Positions 1 through 6,867 of a DNA stretch of 9,534 bases are shown here, piece by piece (the first letter of the stretch is position 1; each line of letters starts with the position of its first letter). The notes under the pieces were generated by a model, which saw only the letters and a program-made list of their open reading frames with translations, ran no database searches and had not been told where the DNA came from. The stretch comes from an uncultured Comamonadaceae bacterium (GTDB lineage: Bacteria > Pseudomonadota > Gammaproteobacteria > Burkholderiales > Burkholderiaceae): NCBI GenBank assembly GCA_946482115.1, contig CAMLQP010000095.1, positions 1-9,534 of the forward strand, written 5' to 3'. A program made the translations under genes and the position numbers.

Positions 1-1
1 C

Positions 2-1894
2 CTGGCCGCCATCCTGCAGCACGTGCACAGCAACTACGAGATCGACCTGTTCGACCGGCTGATCAAGGTCGCGGCCCGCGAAACCGGCTGCCCCGACCTG
101 GCCAATCCCTCGCTCAAGGTGATTGCCGACCACATTCGCGCCACCTCGTTCCTGATCGCCGATGGCGTGATCCCCAGCAACGAAGGCCGCGGCTACGTGC
201 AGCGCCGCATCGTGCGTCGCGCCATCCGCCATGGCTACAAGCTGGGCCGCAAGACGCCGTTCTTCCACAAGCTGGTGCCCGACCTCGTGGCCCTGATGGG
301 CGAGGCCTACCCGCACCTCGCCGCCAACGCCCAGCGCATCGCCGATGTGCTCAAGGCCGAGGAGGAGCGTTTCTACGAGACGCTGGAAAACGGCATGGAG
401 ATTCTTGACGCGGCCCTGGCCGGTGGCGAGCAGGTGCTGCCGGGCGACGTCGCCTTCAAGCTGCACGATACCTACGGCTTTCCGCTGGACCTGACCAACG
501 ACGTCTGCCGCGAGCGCGGCGTGGCGGTGGACGAGACCGGTTTCAAGGCGGCGATGGAAAAGCAGAAGGCCCAGGCCCGCGCCGCCGGCAAGTTCAAGAT
601 GGACAGGGCCCTGGAATACACCGGCGCCGGCAACACCTTCACCGGCTACAGCTCGCTGCAGGAAACGGCCCGCGTTGTCGCGCTGTATGTCGATGGCACG
701 CCGGTGGACACGCTCAAGGCCGGTCAGGACGGCGTGGTGGTGCTGGACACCACCCCGTTCTACGCGGAGAGCGGTGGACAGGTCGGTGACGAGGGCACGA
801 TAGCCACCGCCTCGGCGCGTTTCGACGTGGCCGACACCCAGAAGATCAAGGCCGACGTGTTCGGCCATCACGGCACGCTGGCCCAGGGCACGCTGGCCGT
901 GGGCGACACCGTGACCGCCGCCGTGGACACGGCGGTGCGCGCCGCCACCGTGCGCAACCACAGCGCCACCCACCTGATGCACAAGGCCTTGCGCGAGGTG
1001 CTGGGCGGTCACGTGCAGCAGAAGGGTTCGCTGGTCAACGCCGAGCGCACCCGCTTCGACTTCGCGCACAACGCGCCCGTCACCGATGACGAGATCCGCC
1101 GCATCGAGGCGCTCGTCAACGCCGAGATCCTGGCCAACGCCGCCACCGAGGCGCGCCTGATGGACATCGAATCGGCCCAGAAGAGCGGCGCCATGATGCT
1201 GTTCGGCGAGAAGTACGGCGACACCGTGCGCGTGCTCGACATCGGCTCCAGCCGCGAGCTGTGCGGCGGCACCCACGTGGGCCGCACCGGCGACATCGGC
1301 CTGTTCAAGGTGGTGGCCGAAGGCGGCGTGGCCGCCGGCGTGCGCCGCATCGAGGCGGTGACCGGCGCGAACGCGCTGGCCTATTTGCAGCAGCTGGAAA
1401 GCGCCGTGGGCCAGGCGGCCGGCATCCTCAAGACCGCGCCCGGCGAACTGTTGGGCCGCATCGCCCAGGTGCTGGAGCAGGTCAAGGTGCTGGAGAAGGA
1501 GGTCGCGGCACTCAAGGGCAGGCTGGCTTCGGCCCAAGGCGACGAGCTGGTGAACCAGGCCGTGGACGTGAAGGGCCTGAAAGTGCTGGCCGCCCGCCTG
1601 GACGGTGCCGATGCCAAGACCCTTCGCGACACCCTGGACCAGCTCAAGAACAAGCTCAAGAGCGCGGCCATCGTGCTCGCGGCGGTGGACGGCGACAAGG
1701 TGCAGCTGGCGGCTGGCGTCACGGCCGACCACACCGCCCGGATCAAGGCCGGCGAACTGGTCAATTTCGTGGCCCAGCAGGTGGGCGGCAAGGGCGGCGG
1801 CAAGCCCGACATGGCCATGGCCGGCGGCACCGATCCGGCCGGCCTGCCGGCGGCCCTGCAATCGGTGCAGGCCTGGGTTTCCGAGCGGGTGTGA
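2..1894 (+). CDS. alaS: Alanyl-tRNA synthetase, 3' part (5' end outside window)
   Basis: Class II aminoacyl-tRNA synthetase that charges tRNA(Ala) with alanine in the cytoplasm and hydrolyses mischarged Ser/Gly-tRNA(Ala). The reading frame is open from the window edge, so the apparent GTG start at 23 is an internal valine codon. About 630 residues are present; the family is usually near 875, so roughly 240 N-terminal residues with class II motifs 1 and 2 are missing from the window. Visible parts: motif 3-like [17 protein letters not shown] (175-225), the editing-domain zinc motif HSATH (959-973) with its partner CGGTH (1262-1276), a charged helical stretch around 1440-1550, and the C-terminal DHHA1-type domain ending in the glycine-rich [15 protein letters not shown] (about 1786-1830). 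The gene ends in TGA with no sign of frameshift or damage. The identification is firm; only the N-terminus is unseen. Confidence 0.98.
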   Translation: MAAILQHVHSNYEIDLFDRLIKVAARETGCPDLANPSLKVIADHIRATSFLIADGVIPSNEGRGYVQRRIVRRAIRHGYKLGRKTPFFHKLVPDLVALMGEAYPHLAANAQRIADVLKAEEERFYETLENGMEILDAALAGGEQVLPGDVAFKLHDTYGFPLDLTNDVCRERGVAVDETGFKAAMEKQKAQARAAGKFKMDRALEYTGAGNTFTGYSSLQETARVVALYVDGTPVDTLKAGQDGVVVLDTTPFYAESGGQVGDEGTIATASARFDVADTQKIKADVFGHHGTLAQGTLAVGDTVTAAVDTAVRAATVRNHSATHLMHKALREVLGGHVQQKGSLVNAERTRFDFAHNAPVTDDEIRRIEALVNAEILANAATEARLMDIESAQKSGAMMLFGEKYGDTVRVLDIGSSRELCGGTHVGRTGDIGLFKVVAEGGVAAGVRRIEAVTGANALAYLQQLESAVGQAAGILKTAPGELLGRIAQVLEQVKVLEKEVAALKGRLASAQGDELVNQAVDVKGLKVLAARLDGADAKTLRDTLDQLKNKLKSAAIVLAAVDGDKVQLAAGVTADHTARIKAGELVNFVAQQVGGKGGGKPDMAMAGGTDPAGLPAALQSVQAWVSERV

Positions 1895-1916
1895 AGCCGC
1901 CTCCTTCGTGTATCGT

Positions 1917-1939
1917 GTGCCGGGCCTGACACCCGGCAC
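1917..1939 (+). other. Perfect 8-bp hairpin after alaS
   Basis: GTGCCGGG (1917-1924) and CCCGGCAC (1932-1939) are exact inverted repeats around a 7-base loop, starting 22 bases after the alaS stop. The stem is GC-rich like an intrinsic terminator, but no run of T follows (the next bases are ACCACACGG). It could be an attenuating or RNA-stabilising hairpin, or chance in GC-rich DNA. It lies just before the ribosome binding site of the next gene. Confidence 0.4.
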
Positions 1940-1947
1940 CACCACAC

Positions 1948-1958
1948 GGAAGAGGAGA
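1948..1958 (+). promoter_or_regulatory. Ribosome binding site of the BASS transporter gene
   Basis: GGAAGAGGAGA contains a strong Shine-Dalgarno core (AGGAG, 1953-1957) placed 8 bases before the ATG at 1966. It fixes that start codon and is the best ribosome binding site in the window. Confidence 0.8.
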
Positions 1959-1965
1959 TTCACAC

Positions 1966-2829
1966 ATGCAGGGAGATTTCGTCACGGGCGTTCTGCTGCC
2001 CCTGATCCTGGCATTCATCATGTATGCGCTGGGCCTGGGGCTCACCCACTGGGACTTCCGGCGCATCCTCCAGCAGCCCAAGGCGCTGATCGTGGGCGTG
2101 CTGAGCCAGTTCGTGCTGTTGCCGGTGTTCTGTTTCGTGCTGCTGCAGGCCTTCGGCATGACGGGCGTTTTCGCCGTGGGCTTCATGATCCTCGCGGCCT
2201 GCCCCACGGGCACCACCTCCAACCTGCTGACCTACCTGGCGCGTGGCGACGTGGCCCTGGCCCTGAGCTTCACCGCCGTGGCCAGCGTGCTCACCATCGT
2301 CACGTTGCCGCTGATCACGGCTTGGTCGCTCAACCACTTCATGGGTGCTTCGCAGGAAGTGGCGGTGCCGGTGGGCGACATGATGGCCCAGGTGTTCGTG
2401 GTGGTGGGCCTGCCGGTGCTGCTGGGCATGCTCACCCGCCATTTCAAGCCAGTGCGGGCCCAGCGCTGGGAGCCGCGGGCCACCCGCGTGGCCACGGTGC
2501 TGTTCGTGCTGGTGGTGCTCGCTGCCGTGGCCAAGAACTGGGGGCTGCTGGTCCAGCATTTCTCCAGCCTGGCCGTGTTTGCCGTGGTGCTCAACGTGCT
2601 GGTCATGGTGGCCGGTTTCGTGGCCGCCTGGGCCACCCGGCTGAGCCGCAGCCAGAGCGTGACGGTGGCGATAGAGACCGGGGTTCAGAATGCCACGCTC
2701 GCGCTGATGATCGGAAGCAGCGTGCTGGGCAATGACGCGCTCGGGCTGCCGGGCGCCATCTATGGCGTGATGATGTACGCGGGCGGCATCGTGTTCGCCT
2801 TCTGGGTGCGCCGCTTCACGGCAGCGTGA
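1966..2829 (+). CDS. Bile acid:sodium symporter (BASS) family transporter
   Basis: Inner-membrane protein of 287 residues made almost entirely of hydrophobic helices (I estimate 8-10). Two family hallmarks are clear: ACPTGTTSN at residues 78-86 followed by YLARGDVALALSFTAV, matching the conserved unwound-helix segment of the family, and ETGVQNATLAL from residue 237. In ASBT-type structures the Glu and Gln of this ExGxQ motif bind sodium (here E237 and Q241). The likely role is sodium-coupled uptake or export of an organic anion. Bacterial members carry varied substrates, such as pantoate or other organic acids, so bile acid should not be assumed. The ATG start is supported by a strong Shine-Dalgarno. 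The gene follows alaS on the same strand and may share its transcript, although no functional link is evident. Its last 14 bases overlap the convergent pseudouridine synthase gene. Confidence 0.9.
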   Translation: MQGDFVTGVLLPLILAFIMYALGLGLTHWDFRRILQQPKALIVGVLSQFVLLPVFCFVLLQAFGMTGVFAVGFMILAACPTGTTSNLLTYLARGDVALALSFTAVASVLTIVTLPLITAWSLNHFMGASQEVAVPVGDMMAQVFVVVGLPVLLGMLTRHFKPVRAQRWEPRATRVATVLFVLVVLAAVAKNWGLLVQHFSSLAVFAVVLNVLVMVAGFVAAWATRLSRSQSVTVAIETGVQNATLALMIGSSVLGNDALGLPGAIYGVMMYAGGIVFAFWVRRFTAA

Positions 2830-3745
2830 GGCGCTCCAGCGCCAGCAGCCGGCGCCGGCTCTCGAACACGCGTTCCTGCCCGGTGAATGGGTCGTTGAAC
2901 CGCAGCCCGCGCGCCAGCAGCTGCAGCGGGCGATCGGGGTCGTCGGGTTCATCGGCGGCCAGCACGCGGGGGTAGAAGCGGTCGCCCACGATGGGCACGC
3001 CCAGCGCGGCCAGGTGGACGCGCAGCTGGTGGCGCCGTCCGGTGGTGGGCTCCAGTGCGTAGCGGGCCCAGGGGCCGTGGCGTTCCAGCAGGTCGATGCG
3101 CGTCTCGCTGTTGGGCTCGCCGGCCACCTCGTGCTGGGTGAAGAAACCGGGCACCGGCTCCAGCCGGCTGAGGTGGGTGCGCGGCAGGGCCAGATCGGCC
3201 CGCCAGGGCGCCACGGCCTCGTAGCGCTTGTGCACCTCGCGGTCGCGGAACAGGGCCTGGTAGGCCGCGCGCGTGCGTGGCTGCACCGCGAAGGCCACGA
3301 CCCCCGCGGTTTCGCGGTCGATGCGGTGCAGCGGACTCAGGGTGTCCACGCCCAGCCGCCGCTTGAGCCGCACCAGCAGGCTGCCCGCCACGTAGCGCCC
3401 GCCGGGCACCACCGGCATGTGGTGCGGCTTGTCGGCCACCACCAGCCAGTCGTCCTGGAACAGCACTTCCTCGCTTGCCGTCACGGGGGGTTCGTTGTCC
3501 ACCTCGCGGTAGTAGTACAGCCGCGTCGGATGGCGGTAGGGGGCATCGGGGGGGATGGCGCGGGCGTCGTCGTCCAGCACGCGGCCCCTGGCCATGCGGT
3601 CGGCCCAGCCGGCGCGGTCGACGATGGGCAGGCGCTCGGCCAGAAAGTCCAGCACCGTGGCCCAGCGACCGGCCGGCAGCGCCACGCAACTGGGGCCGAC
3701 GCCCTCCAGGGTGGGAATGGCGGGGTTGAGCGGGACGTGGGTCAT
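2816..3745 (-). CDS. RluA-family RNA pseudouridine synthase
   Basis: Cytoplasmic enzyme of 309 residues that isomerises uridine to pseudouridine in rRNA or tRNA. The catalytic motif HRIDRETAG is at residues 140-148, with D143 as the expected catalytic aspartate. Other family landmarks are ADKPHHMPVVPGG (104-116, the conserved DKP segment before the catalytic domain), HKRYEAV (172-178) and the C-terminal GRRHQLRVHLAALGVPIVGD (236-255). The N-terminal 90 residues include FLAERLPIVDRAGWADRMARGRV (34-56), which resembles a divergent S4-type RNA-binding segment, then YYYREV (77-82). The exact uridine target cannot be told from sequence, so no rlu symbol is given. The ATG at 3745 is preceded by a modest AGG-containing site. 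The gene is divergent from the periplasmic binding protein gene and its 3' end overlaps the BASS gene by 14 bases. Confidence 0.93.
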   Translation of the reverse strand: MTHVPLNPAIPTLEGVGPSCVALPAGRWATVLDFLAERLPIVDRAGWADRMARGRVLDDDARAIPPDAPYRHPTRLYYYREVDNEPPVTASEEVLFQDDWLVVADKPHHMPVVPGGRYVAGSLLVRLKRRLGVDTLSPLHRIDRETAGVVAFAVQPRTRAAYQALFRDREVHKRYEAVAPWRADLALPRTHLSRLEPVPGFFTQHEVAGEPNSETRIDLLERHGPWARYALEPTTGRRHQLRVHLAALGVPIVGDRFYPRVLAADEPDDPDRPLQLLARGLRFNDPFTGQERVFESRRRLLALERLTLP

Positions 3746-3804
3746 CTGTCAGCCTGGGCGTGTACAGTCGGCATTGTGCCGGCCTACAAGAACAAGCAAG
3801 GGAC
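3746..3804. promoter_or_regulatory. Divergent intergenic region with small palindrome
   Basis: These 59 bases separate two divergent genes, so they should hold promoters for both unless those lie inside the coding regions. They contain the 13-base inverted repeat CGGCA-TTG-TGCCG (3769-3781), which could be an operator. On the plus strand TGTACA (3761-3766) and TACAAG (3785-3790), 18 bases apart, match a sigma-70 promoter at 4 of 6 positions each. That would start transcription only about 8 bases before the ATG, so it is a weak suggestion. I cannot assign promoters with confidence. Confidence 0.35.
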
Positions 3805-4893
3805 ATGACCCGCCTGTTGACTTTCATCCTCATGCTGCTGACCGCGGGGGCGGTTTGTGCCCAGCATGTCGCGTTTATCAATCCTGGCAAATCGGACGAG
3901 GCCTACTGGCTGGCGGCGGCGCAGGCCATGCAGGCCGCCGCAGCCAGCCTGGGGCAGACCCTGGAAGTCCATTACGCCCAGCGCGAACACCTGCGCGTGT
4001 TCGAGATCGCGCGCGACATTGTCGCCCGCCCGCCCGCCGAACGGCCCGAATACGTGGTGTTCTCCAACGACTACGGCACCGGCCCGGAGCTGCTGCGTCT
4101 GTTCGAAGGCAGCGGCATCCGGGTGTTCATGGCGTTCAGCAAACCCACCGATGAACAGCTGAAGCAGACCGGCGGCCCGCGCGAACGTTTCCCCTTGTGG
4201 ATCGGCTCGCTGGAGCCGCGCGCGCAGGACGCGGGCTACCTCACCGCCAAGGCGTTGATCGCCCAGGGTCGGGCGGCGCGCGCCTATGGCCCCGACGGCA
4301 AGTTGCACCTGCTGGCGATCGCGGGCGACCGCTCCACCACCGCGTCCATCCTGCGCAACGAGGGCATGTTGCAGGCCGTGCGCGAGGCCCGTGACGTGTT
4401 GCTGGCCCAGGAGGTCTACGCCGGCTGGACGCGCGAGAAGGCCGCCGAGCAGGCCGAGGTCCTGTTTGCCCGCCACCCGCAGGCACGGCTGGTCTGGGCC
4501 GGCAACGACCTCATGGCCTTTGGCGCCATGGCCGCGCTCGAAAAGCGCGGCGGCACGCCGGGCCGGTCGGTGTATTTCAGCGGCGTGAACACCTCCACCG
4601 AGGCGATGGAGGCCATCAAGTCGGGCCGGCTTGCCGCGCTGGCCGGTGGTCACTTCATCACCGGCGCCTGGGCCATGGTCATGATCCACGACCACTTCAG
4701 GGGACGCGATTTCCGCGAAGAGGGACTGATGCAGGAGCGGCCCATGTTCGCGCTGTTCGATGCGCGGCTGGCCGACGTCTTCCTCTCGCGCTTCGGTCAG
4801 GGCTACGACCGCATCGACTTCCGGCGCTACAGCAAGGCCCACAACCCGCGCCTGCGCCGCTACGACTTCGGGTTTGCCCAGTTGCTGCAGTAG
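3805..4893 (+). CDS. Periplasmic binding protein (type I fold), partner of the adjacent diguanylate cyclase
   Basis: Secreted protein of 362 residues of the LacI/ribose-binding-like type I periplasmic binding family. A Sec signal peptide is clear: Arg at position 3, a hydrophobic core (L4-L12) and cleavage probably after V17-C18-A19. The mature protein opens with HVAFINPGKSDEAYWL, the usual first strand and ligand-loop region, and has two lobes. GIRVFMAFSKP, KLHLLAIAGDRSTTAS, ARLVWAGNDLMAFGA and GRSVYFSGVNTSTEAMEAIKSGRLAA match typical sugar-binding-protein positions. No ABC permease or ATPase gene is adjacent. The next gene, a membrane-anchored diguanylate cyclase, starts on the base after this stop codon, so the likely role is ligand sensing in the periplasm, not uptake (inference). 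An upstream in-frame GTG at 3760 would put charged residues before the signal peptide, so ATG 3805 is preferred although its AAGGGA site (3798-3803) lies unusually close. The ligand is unknown. Confidence 0.88.
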   Translation: MTRLLTFILMLLTAGAVCAQHVAFINPGKSDEAYWLAAAQAMQAAAASLGQTLEVHYAQREHLRVFEIARDIVARPPAERPEYVVFSNDYGTGPELLRLFEGSGIRVFMAFSKPTDEQLKQTGGPRERFPLWIGSLEPRAQDAGYLTAKALIAQGRAARAYGPDGKLHLLAIAGDRSTTASILRNEGMLQAVREARDVLLAQEVYAGWTREKAAEQAEVLFARHPQARLVWAGNDLMAFGAMAALEKRGGTPGRSVYFSGVNTSTEAMEAIKSGRLAALAGGHFITGAWAMVMIHDHFRGRDFREEGLMQERPMFALFDARLADVFLSRFGQGYDRIDFRRYSKAHNPRLRRYDFGFAQLLQ

Positions 4894-6132
4894 ATGGAGC
4901 GTACCCGCCACTTCCGCCCGCTAGCGGGCTACCTGATCCGCCGCATCGTCGTGCTGGCGCTGCTGTGCATGATGGCCGTGCTGCTGCTGCAGGTATGGGG
5001 CCTGCTGCGTCAGCATGAGCGGCGCTTCGAGCAGCTGGTGCAGGACGTGGGGCACACCAATGTTCCCCTGCTGGCCGTGGGGCTGTGGGACATCGAGCCC
5101 GCGGCCGTGCAGCGGCAGGTGCAGGCCATCGCCGACCGGCCCGAGATCGGCCACGTGCGCCTGCGGGCAACCACCGGCCAGGTGTTCGAGGCGGGGGATG
5201 AGGCGGCGGCGGGTGATGGTGTGGTGCATGTCATGCCCGTGATGGCCCCGCAGGGCGGCATGCCGCTTGGTCAGCTGGAGCTGGCCGGCGACCCGCGCTT
5301 CCTGCTCGCCGAGGTGCGCGGCACCGCGCTGCGCACGCTGTTGGGCTACGGCGGGTTCACCGTGCTGATCTGCGTGCTGATTGCCTGGCTGCTGCGGCGC
5401 CAGCTGCAGCAGCCGCTGGAGGCCATGGCAGGTTTTGCCTCCGGCCTGACGGCCGAGCGCCTGATGCTGCCGCTGCCCCGCCTGCGCGGCGCGCGGCGGC
5501 ATGTGGACGAGATCGACCTGCTGGCCAACGGCTTCGCCAAGCTGCAGACCGGGCTGCGCGAACACATCGCGGGGCTGGACGACGTGGTGGCCCAGCGCAC
5601 CGCCGAACTGGAGCGCCTGGTGGACGAGGTGCACCAGCTCTCGCGCACCGACGCGCTGACCGGCTGCCTCAACCGCCGCGCCATCGACGAGCGCCTGCCC
5701 GCCGAGGTGGAGCGGGCCCAGCGCTACGGCCGGCCGCTGGCCGTGGTGTTCGCCGATGTGGACCACTTCAAGCAGATCAACGACGGCCTGGGCCATGCGG
5801 CTGGCGACGAGGTGCTGTGCCACGTCGCCAACACCTGCCGGGCCGCGCTGCGCAACGAGGTCGACTGGCTGGCCCGCTTCGGTGGCGAGGAGTTCCTGAT
5901 CGTGCTGCCCGAGACCGGGCTGGACGCCGCGGTGGCGATCGCCGAGCGTTTGCGCCAGGCCATTGCAGCCACGCCAGCGGACGCGGGCAACGGGCAGGCT
6001 GTGCATTTGACGGCGAGCTTCGGTGCCACGTCCTACCGGCCCGGCGAGTCGGCGCAGGATCTGCTGGCCCGGGCCGATGCCTGGCTCTACCAGGCCAAGA
6101 CCGATGGTCGCAACCGCTTGGTCAGCGGCTGA
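4894..6132 (+). CDS. Membrane-anchored diguanylate cyclase (periplasmic sensor, HAMP-like linker, GGEEF)
   Basis: Inner-membrane signalling enzyme of 412 residues that should make cyclic di-GMP from two GTP. Order of parts: short cytoplasmic N-terminus, membrane helix 1 (about 16-38), a periplasmic segment of about 110 residues (39-147) containing LLAVGLWDIEPAAVQRQ and IGHVRL, resembling extracytoplasmic sensor domains of histidine kinases, membrane helix 2 (about 148-168), a HAMP-like linker (about 169-225), a coiled-coil-like stretch (226-250) and the GGDEF domain (250-412). The catalytic domain has RTDALTGCLNRR (251-262), FADVDHFKQIND (286-297) and the active-site loop GGEEF (330-334), all typical of active enzymes. 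The inhibitory I-site normally reads RxxD five residues before the loop; here it is NEVD (321-324), so product inhibition may be absent. The ATG follows the binding-protein stop codon directly with no good Shine-Dalgarno, suggesting coupled translation. Confidence 0.93.
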   Translation: MERTRHFRPLAGYLIRRIVVLALLCMMAVLLLQVWGLLRQHERRFEQLVQDVGHTNVPLLAVGLWDIEPAAVQRQVQAIADRPEIGHVRLRATTGQVFEAGDEAAAGDGVVHVMPVMAPQGGMPLGQLELAGDPRFLLAEVRGTALRTLLGYGGFTVLICVLIAWLLRRQLQQPLEAMAGFASGLTAERLMLPLPRLRGARRHVDEIDLLANGFAKLQTGLREHIAGLDDVVAQRTAELERLVDEVHQLSRTDALTGCLNRRAIDERLPAEVERAQRYGRPLAVVFADVDHFKQINDGLGHAAGDEVLCHVANTCRAALRNEVDWLARFGGEEFLIVLPETGLDAAVAIAERLRQAIAATPADAGNGQAVHLTASFGATSYRPGESAQDLLARADAWLYQAKTDGRNRLVSG

Positions 6133-6141
6133 CCAGGGGCA

Positions 6142-6843
6142 TCAGCGCCGGCGGAACACCAGGTCCCACACGCCGTGGCCCAGCCGCAGGCCGCGGTTCT
6201 CGAACTTGGTCAGCGGCCGGTAGTCGGGCTTGGGCGCGTAGCCGGCGGCCGTGTTTTCCAGCGCGGGCTCGGCGCCCAGCACGGCCTGCATCTGCTCGGC
6301 ATAGGGTTCCCAGTCGGTGGCGCAGTGGATGTAGCCGCCGGGCTTCAGGCGCGAGGCCAGCCTGGCCACCAGCGGCGGCTGGATCAGCCGGCGCTTGTGG
6401 TGGCGCAGCTTGTGCCACGGGTCGGGAAAGAAGATGTGCACGCCGTCCAGCGAGCCCTCGGGCAGCATGTGCTCCAGCACCTCCACCGCGTCGTGACGCA
6501 GGATGCGGATGTTGGTGAGGCCCTGCTCGCCGATGCGCTTGAGCAGCGCACCCACGCCGGGCTCGTGCACCTCGCAGCACAGGAAGTTGTCATCCGGCCG
6601 CACGCTGGCGATGTGGGCCGTGGCTTCCCCCATGCCGAAGCCGATTTCCAGGATCAGCGGAGCGGTGCGGCCGAAGGCGGCCAGGGCGTCCAGCGGCGCG
6701 GGGCGGTAGTCGAGCAGGTACTGCGGGCCCCAGGTCTCGTAGGCCTTGGCCTGGCCGGCGGTGGTGCGGCCCGCGCGCAGCACGTAGCTCTTGATGGTGC
6801 GCTTGAAGGGCACCTCGTCGGGTTGGGGTTTGGTGTCTGACAT
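6142..6843 (-). CDS. trmB: tRNA (guanine-N7-)-methyltransferase
   Basis: SAM-dependent enzyme of 233 residues, near the usual family length, that methylates N7 of G46 in the variable loop of many tRNAs. Family landmarks run in order: [17 protein letters not shown] (15-31) near the N-terminus, the SAM-binding LEIGFGMGE (65-73), the acidic end of the next strand at CCEVHEPG (89-96), the hallmark [15 protein letters not shown] (138-152), ATDWEPYAE (175-183), and the C-terminal TKFENRG (212-218) followed by GHGVWDL. All expected catalytic and binding motifs are intact. It lies 24 bases after gluQ on the same strand and is probably the last gene of that operon. Its stop is 9 bases from the stop of the convergent diguanylate cyclase gene, with no visible terminator hairpin between them. 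The ATG at 6843 has only a weak ribosome binding site. Confidence 0.97.
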   Translation of the reverse strand: MSDTKPQPDEVPFKRTIKSYVLRAGRTTAGQAKAYETWGPQYLLDYRPAPLDALAAFGRTAPLILEIGFGMGEATAHIASVRPDDNFLCCEVHEPGVGALLKRIGEQGLTNIRILRHDAVEVLEHMLPEGSLDGVHIFFPDPWHKLRHHKRRLIQPPLVARLASRLKPGGYIHCATDWEPYAEQMQAVLGAEPALENTAAGYAPKPDYRPLTKFENRGLRLGHGVWDLVFRRR

Positions 6844-6867
6844 GCGGCAGCCGGAAAACCTTGCATT

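Noticed and set aside
1960..2952. Minus-strand open frame (330 codons) opposite the transporter gene
   Set aside because: The product is a His/Gly/Gln-rich low-complexity string produced by the complement of hydrophobic codons; no domain is visible.
3760..3804. Upstream GTG start for the binding protein (15 extra residues)
   Set aside because: It would place charged residues ahead of a complete signal peptide, and it lies within the probable promoter region. The ATG at 3805 gives a textbook signal peptide.
3805..3861. Binding protein as a lipoprotein because of Cys18
   Set aside because: The residues before the cysteine are GAV, which do not fit a lipobox (Leu at -3 and Ala/Gly/Ser at -1). 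Cleavage after A19 by the ordinary signal peptidase fits better.
3784..4911. Minus-strand open frame (375 codons) covering almost the whole binding protein gene
   Set aside because: Composition is Gly/Ala/His/Gln-rich without any fold-like pattern, while the plus strand has a clear signal peptide and family motifs. It is a GC-driven shadow.
4921..6006. Minus-strand open frame (361 codons) opposite the diguanylate cyclase gene
   Set aside because: It mirrors a gene with intact GGDEF motifs, and its translation is Gln/His/Gly-rich without recognisable features.
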